DNA of 64,000 bases from NCBI GenBank assembly GCA_905236635.1, contig CAJOCJ010000002.1:1-64000 (forward strand). Direction: 5' to 3'. This document shows, piece after piece, positions 1 through 7,896 of this stretch. The stretch comes from an uncultured Bacteroidales bacterium. GTDB taxonomy: Bacteria > Bacteroidota > Bacteroidia > Bacteroidales > F082. A program made the position numbers and the translations under genes. Within the stretch, counting starts at the first letter, position 1; each line of letters starts with the position of its first letter. The notes under the pieces were generated by a model. That model did not search any database. It saw only the letters and a program-made list of their open reading frames with translations, and had not been told where the DNA came from.

Positions 1-779
1 GTGTCGTTCAAGCCTTTGAAAACGATGTATTCGAACGAGACACGACGCTGACCGCTCCAGTCGTGCTGACGGATGGCGTGGATGACCTCGTTGATAGGAT
101 ACGACTTCTCAACCGGCATGATTTTAGCGCGCTCATCGTGGAACGGGCTGTGCAGACTGACGGCAAGGTTGCATTTCGACTCCTTGATGAAGCGTTTCAT
201 GTTCGGAATGACGCCTGCTGTGGATACCGTGATACGCGTCGGACTCATCGCCAGGCCCCAGTCGGAGGTCATGATTTCGAGCACCCGCATGATGTTGTCG
301 TAGTTGTCCATCGGCTCGCCCATGCCCATGAAGACGAAGTTTGACAAATTTTCGTATTCAGGCAGGTTCAGTATCTGATTTATGATATCGCCAGCCGACA
401 GGTTGCCTTGGAAACCCTGTTTTCCTGTCTGGCAGAAAAGGCAGTTCATCTTACAGCCCACCTGGCACGACACGCAGAGCGTAGCACGTTCTTTCTCAGG
501 GATATACGCCGTCTCGACATAGCCGTTTTCGGCTGGAAACAGATACTTCTTGGTGCCGTCGTGCGACTCCTGCACATCTTCAAAGTCGCGGTAGCCGGTG
601 ACATAATTCTCAGCCAGCAGCTGACGCGTGGTTTTCGACAGATTCGTCATTTCCTCGAAGGTGGTGACGCGTTTGCGATACAGCCAGTCGACAAGCTGTT
701 TGGCAGTGAATTTCGGCATATTATGCTGAGCCACAATATCTTGCAGCTCGGTTAACGACATTCCAAGTAGTGCTTTCAT
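1..779 (-). CDS. rlmN: 23S rRNA/tRNA adenine-C2 methyltransferase RlmN (3' end runs off window)
   Basis: Reverse-strand translation MKALLGMSLTELQDIVAQHNMPKFTAKQLVDWLYRK...ATLCVSCQVGCKMNCLFCQTG...SNFVFMGMGEPMDNYDN; radical SAM CxxxC-type motif and MGMGEP typical of RlmN. Not in the ORF track because it is open at the window edge. Confidence 0.93.
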   Translation of the reverse strand, partial: MKALLGMSLTELQDIVAQHNMPKFTAKQLVDWLYRKRVTTFEEMTNLSKTTRQLLAENYVTGYRDFEDVQESHDGTKKYLFPAENGYVETAYIPEKERATLCVSCQVGCKMNCLFCQTGKQGFQGNLSAGDIINQILNLPEYENLSNFVFMGMGEPMDNYDNIMRVLEIMTSDWGLAMSPTRITVSTAGVIPNMKRFIKESKCNLAVSLHSPFHDERAKIMPVEKSYPINEVIHAIRQHDWSGQRRVSFEYIVFKGLND

Positions 780-793
780 GACATGATAATTTA

Positions 794-828
794 CAAAAAA
801 TCCCTACAAATCTTCGACTTGCAGGGAT
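794..828 (-). terminator. Rho-independent terminator after tRNA-Leu
   Basis: Minus strand ATCCCTGCAA-GTCGAAGAT-TTGTAGGGAT followed by TTTTT. Confidence 0.7.
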
Positions 829-834
829 CATCCG

Positions 835-918
835 TACCCAGGGCCGGGATCGAACCGGCACGAGTGTTACCTCATCGGTTTTTGAGACCGACGCGTCTAC
901 CAATTCCGCCACCTAGGC
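835..918 (-). tRNA. tRNA-Leu (anticodon CAA)
   Basis: Minus strand GCCTAGGTGGCGGAATTGGTAGACGCG TCGGT-CTCAAAA-ACCGA TGAGGTAACACTCGT GCCGGTTCGATCCCGGC CCTGGGTA; long variable arm, T-loop GGTTCGATCCC, anticodon loop CTCAAAA; CCA not encoded. Confidence 0.95.
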
Positions 919-965
919 CTGTGATTTCAATGAACTTATTTTTCGGCTGCAAAATTAATACATTT

Positions 966-999
966 TTTGTTACACGCAACATTTTTTTTCATATTTTTG
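966..999 (+). promoter_or_regulatory. Bacteroidota-type promoter for prs
   Basis: TTTG (966-969) - N22 - TATTTTTG (992-999), upstream of ATG 1033. Confidence 0.5.
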
Positions 1000-1032
1000 C
1001 ACCCGAAAAATTTAATCAAACATTTTAGAATT

Positions 1033-1971
1033 ATGCAAGAGCCCATTGTATCAATCTTTTCAGGCAGAGCAACGAAATACTTGGCCGACAAGATCGCGGA
1101 GTATTACGGCAAACCTCTCGGAACATGCAACGTGACTGTGTTCTCTGACGGAGAATTTCAGCCAAGTTTTGAGGAAAATTTACGCGGAAGAGATGTATTT
1201 TTGATTCAATCTACCTTCCCGCCGACAGAAAACCTCATGGAGCTTCTGATGATGGTTGACGCCGCCAAGCGCGCTTCGGCACGCCGCATCATCGCCGTCA
1301 TCCCGTACTTCGGCTTCGCCCGTCAGGACAGAAAAGACCGTCCGCGTATCAGCATCGCCGCCAAGCTCGTCGCCAACCTCCTTCAGGTGGCAGGAGTGAC
1401 ACGCGTCATCACCATGGATATCCACGCCGACCAGATACAAGGCTTCTTCGACATCCCAGTCGATAACCTCTATGCATCGAAGATCTTTATACCTTATATA
1501 AAGAGTCTGAACCTGCATGACCCTATCATGGCATCGCCTGACGCCGGCGGTACACGTCGCGCTTCATCGTATGCCAAGATGCTCGACACGGTGTTCTGCA
1601 TCTGCCACAAACAGCGTTCGAAACCGAATGAGATCGAGAAGATGATTCTCATCGGCGACGTTCAGGATCGTGACGTCATCCTCATCGACGACATCATCGA
1701 CACGGCAGGCACCATCACCAGAGCAGGTCAGTTGCTGAAAGACAACGGCGCACGCAGCGTTCGCGCATTTGCAACACACGCCATCTTCTCAGGCGCAGCG
1801 ATGGAGAGAATTGACAACTCGGTGTTCGACGAGGTGGTGGTAACAGATACCATCCCGCTGAAGAACGCCTCAAAGAAGATACACGTGCTCTCGACAGCCG
1901 AGCTCTTCGCCGAGGTCATCAAGAAAGTGGAGAACTACGAGTCGTTAAGTGAATTTTTTAACAAGAAATAA
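1033..1971 (+). CDS. prs: Ribose-phosphate pyrophosphokinase
   Basis: MQEPIVSIFSGRATKYLADKIAEYYG...DIHADQIQGFFDIPVDNL...DVILIDDIIDTAGTI; PRPP-binding motif. Start placed at 1033 rather than ORF start 967. Confidence 0.97.
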   Translation: MQEPIVSIFSGRATKYLADKIAEYYGKPLGTCNVTVFSDGEFQPSFEENLRGRDVFLIQSTFPPTENLMELLMMVDAAKRASARRIIAVIPYFGFARQDRKDRPRISIAAKLVANLLQVAGVTRVITMDIHADQIQGFFDIPVDNLYASKIFIPYIKSLNLHDPIMASPDAGGTRRASSYAKMLDTVFCICHKQRSKPNEIEKMILIGDVQDRDVILIDDIIDTAGTITRAGQLLKDNGARSVRAFATHAIFSGAAMERIDNSVFDEVVVTDTIPLKNASKKIHVLSTAELFAEVIKKVENYESLSEFFNKK

Positions 1972-2005
1972 ACCTTTATTAAAATAACATTAAAAACTAA
2001 ACAAA

Positions 2006-2635
2006 ATGAATTCAGTATCATTGAGCGGTTCTCTTCGCGAGAACGTAGGGAAAAAAGATGCTAAAGCATTGCGTAGCAAAGGCTTAGTGCCATGCGTCAT
2101 TTACGGTAACAACATCGAACAGGTGAAGTTCGCAACCGATGCAAGAAGTTTCAAGAAGATCCTCTTCACACCTGAGACATTGATCATCGACTTCACTATC
2201 GACGGTAAGGTTTACCACACCATCCTCCAGGACATTCAGTATCATCCGATTACTGACGAGGTTCTTCACGCCGACTTCCTCGATGTGAATGAAGACAACC
2301 CGATCACAGTCATGCTTCCTATCCGCACACAGGGCACATGCCCAGGCGTTATGCGTGGCGGCCGTATGAACATGAATGTCTCTAAACTCAAAGTCCGCGG
2401 TTATGTCAACGACCTTCCGGATAACATCATCGTCGACGTCACATCACTTCAGATGAACCAGTCGATTAAGGTGAAAGACCTGAAGCTCGAGAAGATGACC
2501 GTCCTCATCCCTGACAACACCATCGTGGTCGACGTCAAGGCTCCGCGTAACGCAGCAGCAGAGGAAGAGACCGAAGAGGCAGCAGCAGCTCCGGCAGCTG
2601 AAGGCGCAGCAGCACCAGCAGCAGAAGCCAAATAA
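2006..2635 (+). CDS. rplY: 50S ribosomal protein L25 (CTC family)
   Basis: SLSGSLRENVGKKDAKALRSKGLVPCVIYG...; Ala/Glu-rich C-terminal tail as in CTC-type L25. Confidence 0.95.
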   Translation: MNSVSLSGSLRENVGKKDAKALRSKGLVPCVIYGNNIEQVKFATDARSFKKILFTPETLIIDFTIDGKVYHTILQDIQYHPITDEVLHADFLDVNEDNPITVMLPIRTQGTCPGVMRGGRMNMNVSKLKVRGYVNDLPDNIIVDVTSLQMNQSIKVKDLKLEKMTVLIPDNTIVVDVKAPRNAAAEEETEEAAAAPAAEGAAAPAAEAK

Positions 2636-2660
2636 TGTAAATTTTAATAAATTTATATGG

Positions 2661-2690
2661 AAAAAGCCTTCGATTGAAGGCTTTTTTTTA
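2661..2690 (+). terminator. Rho-independent terminator after rplY
   Basis: AAAAAGCCTTC-GATT-GAAGGCTTTTTTT hairpin plus T-run. Confidence 0.8.
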
Positions 2691-2700
2691 TTTTTGCAGC

Positions 2701-3264
2701 ATGAAATATTTGATTGCTTGTCTGGGAAACATCGGAGCCGAGTACGCCAACACGCGGCATAACATCGGTTTTATGGTCGCCGACCATTTGGCGAAGGACC
2801 TTGAGAACACCTTTACCACCGGCCGTTTGGCGATGGTGTCGGAGATGAAGTTCAAAGGCCGTCAGATGATTGTCATCAAGCCCACCACATACATGAACCT
2901 CAGCGGAAAAGCAGTGAAATACTGGGCTACTCAGGAGAAGATACCGTTGGAGAACATCCTCGTGGTGTGTGACGACCTCGCCTTGCCTTTGGGGACACTC
3001 CGAATGCGCAAGAAAGGATCCGACGGCGGTCATAACGGCCTGAAAAACATCATAGAGGCATTGGGCAGCAGCGAGTTCTGCCGCTTGCGCATAGGCATCG
3101 GCAACGACTTTGCAAAAGGAAAACAAGTCGACTTCGTCATAGGCGAATGGAAGCAGCAGGAAATAGACGATATCCAGCCACGCCTCGACACAGCCGTCGA
3201 CATCATCAAGAGTTTCGTGACACAAGGCCCAGAACTTACAATGACACAGTATAATAATAAATAA
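2701..3264 (+). CDS. pth: Peptidyl-tRNA hydrolase
   Basis: MKYLIACLGNIGAEYANTRHNIGFMVAD...KPTTYMNLSGKAV...DDLALPLGTLRMRKKGSDGGHNGLK. Confidence 0.97.
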   Translation: MKYLIACLGNIGAEYANTRHNIGFMVADHLAKDLENTFTTGRLAMVSEMKFKGRQMIVIKPTTYMNLSGKAVKYWATQEKIPLENILVVCDDLALPLGTLRMRKKGSDGGHNGLKNIIEALGSSEFCRLRIGIGNDFAKGKQVDFVIGEWKQQEIDDIQPRLDTAVDIIKSFVTQGPELTMTQYNNK

Positions 3265-3274
3265 ATACCTACAA

Positions 3275-3314
3275 ACCGCGAAGCGGTGTCAGACAACAAC
3301 GGGTGACAACCCGT
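3275..3314. repeat. Tandem palindromes in pth-cobB spacer (REP-like)
   Basis: ACCGC-GAA-GCGGT (3275-3287) followed by ACGGGT-GACA-ACCCGT (3299-3314). Confidence 0.6.
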
Positions 3315-3335
3315 GATAATACAAAACAACCGAAC

Positions 3336-4031
3336 ATGAAAAAACTCGTAATTCTCTCAGGAGCAGGCATCAGCGCCGAATCAGGAATCTCAACCTTTAG
3401 AGACGCAGGCGGACTGTGGGACAAATACCCCGTGATGCAAGTCGCCTCAATCGAAGGCTATGAGGCTGACCCAGAATTGGTCATAAATTTTTACAACGAA
3501 AGACGCAAGCAGCTGCTGGAAGTCGAACCCAACCAAGCCCACATCCTATGCGCCGAGTTGGAAAAGTATTTCGACGTCACCGTGGTGACACAAAACGTTG
3601 ACAATCTTCACGAAAGAGCCGGCAGCCACCATATCATCCACCTTCATGGCGAGCTGACAAAGGTCTGTTCAAGCAACAACCCCAACGACCCTCGTTACAT
3701 AAGAGAGCTGAAACCCGAGGAATTCGAGGTGAAGATGGGCGACAAGGCCGGCGATGGCAGCCAACTAAGGCCATTTATCGTGTGGTTCGGTGAGGCCGTG
3801 CCCGAAATCGAGACGGCAGTCCAATACGTAGAGAAAGCCGACATCTTCGTCATCATCGGGACCTCACTTAACGTGTATCCGGCTGCAAGTCTGCTGTATT
3901 ACGTCCCGTCGAACGCCGAGATCTATCTCATTGACCCTAAAGATGTTAGCATCAACACACGACGCCCGATTACGCATATCAAAAAAGGTGCCAGTGAAGG
4001 CATGAAGGAACTCATGAAGACTTTGGTTTAG
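3336..4031 (+). CDS. cobB: NAD-dependent protein deacylase, Sir2 family
   Basis: KLVILSGAGISAESGISTFRDAGGLW...VVTQNVDNLHERAGS...IHLHGE...GTSLNVYPAA. Confidence 0.95.
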   Translation: MKKLVILSGAGISAESGISTFRDAGGLWDKYPVMQVASIEGYEADPELVINFYNERRKQLLEVEPNQAHILCAELEKYFDVTVVTQNVDNLHERAGSHHIIHLHGELTKVCSSNNPNDPRYIRELKPEEFEVKMGDKAGDGSQLRPFIVWFGEAVPEIETAVQYVEKADIFVIIGTSLNVYPAASLLYYVPSNAEIYLIDPKDVSINTRRPITHIKKGASEGMKELMKTLV

Positions 4032-4048
4032 TCGCTAGTTCTTGCGGC

Positions 4049-5158
4049 ATGTCCGGCATCTACATCCATATTCCATTTTGCAAGTCAAAATGCGCTTACT
4101 GCAACTTCTTCTCGGTCGTTTCGGAGAAGCAACGTGCCGATTTTCTTGAAGCTTTGAAAAAGGAAGCCGTCGAGCGTAAAGATTATTTGGGTGGCGAGGA
4201 TGTGCGTACGATTTATTTTGGCGGAGGCACGCCGTCGCTGCTGAAACCTTCCGAAATTGCTGATGTTTTGGATGTTTTATATCAAAATTATAAAATAATA
4301 GAGAGTCCTGAAATAACTCTTGAGGCTAATCCCGATACCGTTTCGAAAGAGTCGCTTTTAGCATATAAATCACTAGGAATCAATAGGATAAGTATAGGTA
4401 TCCAAAGTTTTTTCGATGACGATCTGCAATATCTGAGTCGAAAACATGATTCACAACATGCGCGGAAAGTCATTGATTGGGCACAAGAGGTTGGGTTTCA
4501 AGAGGTTACAATGGATTTGATTTATGGCATCCCGACTCTGACCGATGAAAAATGGCGGAAGAATCTCGATATTTTCTTTGCGACGGGCATCAACCACCTG
4601 TCAGCTTATGCTTTGACGGTCGAAGAGAAGACTGCACTCGGCCAACGTATCAAAAAAGGCGTGGCGGAGCCTGTCGATGAGGATGCTATGATCCGGCATT
4701 ATGATACTCTTGTCGAGATGACTGCAAATCAAGGCTTTGAACACTATGAGATAAGCAATTTCGCACGTCCTGGACATTATTCTAAGCATAATTGTATTTA
4801 TTGGAAAGGCGAGAAATATCTCGGACTCGGTCCTTCTGCACATTCGTTTGATGGCGTTTCTCGGCAATGGAATGAGGCAAGCGTGAAGGATTATTGCGAG
4901 AATTATTCCTTTGAAAAAGAAGAACTTACACTTTCTGACCGCTACAACGAATATGTCATGACCTCGCTTCGCACTATGTGGGGCTGCGATATAAATTATA
5001 TCAGTCAAAATTTCGGTGAAAAATATGTCGAAAGGTTTAAAAACATGACCTCCAAACATATTTTAAGCGGAAAAATGTATCAAAAAGACGAAAAATACGT
5101 CCTTTCAGACAATGGAATGCTTTTCGCCGACGGTATCGCTGCGGAACTGTTTGAATAG
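4049..5158 (+). CDS. hemW: Radical SAM family heme chaperone HemW
   Basis: MSGIYIHIPFCKSKCAYCNFFSV...YFGGGTPSLL...HYEISNFARPGHYSKHNCIYWKGEKYLGLGPSAHSF. Confidence 0.95.
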   Translation: MSGIYIHIPFCKSKCAYCNFFSVVSEKQRADFLEALKKEAVERKDYLGGEDVRTIYFGGGTPSLLKPSEIADVLDVLYQNYKIIESPEITLEANPDTVSKESLLAYKSLGINRISIGIQSFFDDDLQYLSRKHDSQHARKVIDWAQEVGFQEVTMDLIYGIPTLTDEKWRKNLDIFFATGINHLSAYALTVEEKTALGQRIKKGVAEPVDEDAMIRHYDTLVEMTANQGFEHYEISNFARPGHYSKHNCIYWKGEKYLGLGPSAHSFDGVSRQWNEASVKDYCENYSFEKEELTLSDRYNEYVMTSLRTMWGCDINYISQNFGEKYVERFKNMTSKHILSGKMYQKDEKYVLSDNGMLFADGIAAELFE

Positions 5159-5301
5159 TCATGGTCATGCCATCGCAATTTTGGTGGAATCAGTCTACTG
5201 AAGTGGTATTTCTGTCCGTCTTGTGAGCGATGTGAAGTAATTTTAAAATTCTCTTGTCTCTTATTTAAAAAATTTTTGTAATTTTGTTGCATAATAAATT
5301 T

Positions 5302-6165
5302 ATGATTATGGCTATATTTTTACAAAATCTTAAGAAAATTGCAGTTTTGGCAGTTGCCACAGTTGCTATCTCATTGAGTGTCAATGCACAGACATGGTAT
5401 ATAATGGGTGAATATATCTGGAGCCCACCACATCCGCAGGGCACATTCCAAGAGACTCATTATCAAGGCGATAACGTCACAATCGGCGGAGTAGAATATA
5501 ACAACATCTACGTGCAGGGACAAAGCACTCCGCTTGGCGCCTACCGTACTGAAGACAACCAGGTATATTACTGCAAGAGGAACGGCAGCAGCTACGATGA
5601 CGAAGTGTTGCTCTACGACTATGACCTCGAAGAAGGTGATTTCTTCAACGACTCAGACGAGCATCCAATGCTTGTGACGGAAGTGGCGATAATAACAGAC
5701 CATAACGGCGTTCAGCGCAAAAAGATATCATTTGAATTTATGGGACTCCCCGATGAGACAGAATACTGGATTGAAGGAGTGGGAAGCAACAAAGGCTTCG
5801 TCAACGCATGCAACTACACCCCTACTAGCGACGGCGCTATCTTCCATTTGCTCTGCTATCATATTGGCGACGACGTGGTTTACGTCAACCCAACCTACGA
5901 TGCCTGCGACATAGATGAGATTGATGAAAATATCATCCAAAACAACATCAGCATCTACCCCAACCCGGCAAAAGATATTGTTAACATATTGAATAACAAT
6001 AATTTAAATATCACAAAAGTCGAGATTATCGACCTTGTGGGCCGTGTGGTTTTAAACACCGAGAAGTATCAAAACATCAATATCTCAGAGCTTCCTGATG
6101 GCCAATATTTTGTAAAAATCATCGGCGAGACGACAATCGTTAAGAAATTATTTATCTCGAAATAA
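5302..6165 (+). CDS. T9SS type A sorting domain-containing secreted protein
   Basis: N-terminal signal; C-terminal ISIYPNPAKDIVNI...KVEIIDLVGRVV...ISELPDGQYFVKI. The ORF-track start 5284 is a TTG inside a likely -7 element (TAATTTTG 5279-5286), so ATG 5302 or 5308 is preferred. Confidence 0.85.
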   Translation: MIMAIFLQNLKKIAVLAVATVAISLSVNAQTWYIMGEYIWSPPHPQGTFQETHYQGDNVTIGGVEYNNIYVQGQSTPLGAYRTEDNQVYYCKRNGSSYDDEVLLYDYDLEEGDFFNDSDEHPMLVTEVAIITDHNGVQRKKISFEFMGLPDETEYWIEGVGSNKGFVNACNYTPTSDGAIFHLLCYHIGDDVVYVNPTYDACDIDEIDENIIQNNISIYPNPAKDIVNILNNNNLNITKVEIIDLVGRVVLNTEKYQNINISELPDGQYFVKIIGETTIVKKLFISK

Positions 6166-6177
6166 ATTTATAACAAT

Positions 6178-7821
6178 ATGAAATTCAAAACATTAGCAAT
6201 GGCATTAGCTGTTACTGCAGCACTTTTTAGCTGTGGCGAAAAGAAGACGGAAGACACTTCCAACAAAGAGAATTACGAAGCACTCGCAAACCAGTATGCG
6301 AAGGTGACCTTGACCACCGACATCAGCCATCTCTCCGATAACGAGGTGGAGATGCTTGGATACCTCTTCGAGGCAGGCCGTATCATGGACGACATCTATT
6401 GGACCGAGAACTTCGGTGGTGACAAAGACGAGTTTTTGAGCAAGATTGAAGACCCGAACGCCCGCAAATACGCGGAAATCAACTACGGTCCATGGGATCA
6501 GCTCGACAACCGACACATCTTCATCCCGGGATATGGCGAGAAACCTGAAGGAGCAGGCTTCTACCCCACCGACATGACAAAAGAAGAGTTTGAGGCATGG
6601 GAAAACCCTGACAAGACCAGCCAATACACCCTGGTACGCCGCGACGCGGAAGGCAACCTGCAGGCTATATGGTACCATGACGCCTATGCCCCACAGATTC
6701 AGAGAGCAGCCGACCTTCTTATGAAAGCCTCGAAACTCGCAGCAGACAAAGAGTTTGCCGAATATCTTAAACTCAGAGCTATGGCGCTCCTCACCGACGA
6801 CTATTACTATTCCGATATGATGTGGATGGATGTCCGCAACAACAACGTGGACTTCGTCGTCGGACCTATCGAAAACTACACTGACGGTTTGTTTGGTTAC
6901 AAGGCAGCCCATGAGGCATTTATCCTCATCAAAGACAAGGAATGGACCGAGAAGCTGATGCGTTATGCGGCATTATTGCCGGAGCTTCAGACCAAGTTGC
7001 CTGTCGCCGACGAATACAAACAGGAGAAGCCAGGCACTGACGCCGACCTCGCAGCATACGACGTAGTGTTCTACGGCGGTGACTGCAACATGGCATCGAA
7101 GACCATCGCCATCAACCTGCCTAATGACGAGAGAGTACAGCTGCAGAAAGGCACCCGCAAACTCCAGCTGAAGAACGCCATGCAGGCGAAGTTCGACAAA
7201 ATCGTGGTCCCGATTTCAGAAGTCCTTGTCGCTCCTGAGGCCCGTCAGAACGTGAAGTTCGACGCCTTCTTCGCCAATGTGATGTTCCATGAGGTGGCAC
7301 ACGGTCTCGGCATCAAGAACACCTTGGATGGCAGCGGCACTGTGCGTCACGCATTGAAAGAACAGTATTCCGCCATCGAGGAGGCTAAGGCCGACATCCT
7401 GGGCTTGTTCCTCGTGACGAAGCTCAACGAGATGGGCGAATACGACAACACCACGCTCGAGGAGAACTACACCACCTTCATGGCAGGTATCTTCCGTTCA
7501 GTGCGTTTTGGCGCCGCCTCGGCACATGGCAAAGCCAACATGATTGAATTTAACTTCCTCGCCAACGAAGGCGCTTTCACCCGCGATGAGAACGGCCTTT
7601 ACAACATCGACTTCCCGAAGATGAAACTCGCAGTGGAGAAGCTCGGCGGCGCCATCCTCAAGGCACAGGGCGACGGCGACTATGAGTTCGTGAAGGAATG
7701 GATCGCCACCGACGGCGTCATCAAGCCGGAGCTCCAGGCAGATCTGGACAAGCTCGCAGGCAGCGGCATCCCGAAGGATATCTGGTATGAGATGGGAATG
7801 GATGTTATAGTTAAAAGATAA
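6178..7821 (+). CDS. Dipeptidyl-peptidase III-related (M49) lipoprotein zinc peptidase
   Basis: Lipobox LFSC; HEVAHG...EEAKAD zinc-site motifs (HExxH plus EExxAD). Confidence 0.85.
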   Translation: MKFKTLAMALAVTAALFSCGEKKTEDTSNKENYEALANQYAKVTLTTDISHLSDNEVEMLGYLFEAGRIMDDIYWTENFGGDKDEFLSKIEDPNARKYAEINYGPWDQLDNRHIFIPGYGEKPEGAGFYPTDMTKEEFEAWENPDKTSQYTLVRRDAEGNLQAIWYHDAYAPQIQRAADLLMKASKLAADKEFAEYLKLRAMALLTDDYYYSDMMWMDVRNNNVDFVVGPIENYTDGLFGYKAAHEAFILIKDKEWTEKLMRYAALLPELQTKLPVADEYKQEKPGTDADLAAYDVVFYGGDCNMASKTIAINLPNDERVQLQKGTRKLQLKNAMQAKFDKIVVPISEVLVAPEARQNVKFDAFFANVMFHEVAHGLGIKNTLDGSGTVRHALKEQYSAIEEAKADILGLFLVTKLNEMGEYDNTTLEENYTTFMAGIFRSVRFGAASAHGKANMIEFNFLANEGAFTRDENGLYNIDFPKMKLAVEKLGGAILKAQGDGDYEFVKEWIATDGVIKPELQADLDKLAGSGIPKDIWYEMGMDVIVKR

Positions 7822-7858
7822 TAGATAATAGATAATAGATAATAGATAATAGATAAAA
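7817..7858 (+). repeat. Tandem heptamer GATAATA x5 plus a degenerate sixth
   Basis: gataata at 7817, 7824, 7831, 7838, 7845, then gataaaa; starts inside the last sense/stop codons of the upstream gene. Confidence 0.95.
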
Positions 7859-7896
7859 GTTAAAAGATTAAAATAAAATCAATTAAATTATTACAC

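Noticed and set aside
2689-2701. TATTTTTG directly before pth ATG as a leaderless-transcript promoter
   Set aside because: No TTTG element at suitable spacing; the match overlaps the terminator T-run and is likely coincidental.
2653-3225. 190-aa minus-strand ORF opposite pth
   Set aside because: Shadow ORF; the plus strand encodes a clear Pth with conserved motifs.
5160-5260. Possible decayed coding sequence between hemW and the T9SS protein
   Set aside because: No frame with recognisable similarity; too short to support.
6205-6912. 235-aa minus-strand ORF opposite the M49 peptidase
   Set aside because: Shadow ORF; sense gene has lipobox and zinc-site motifs.
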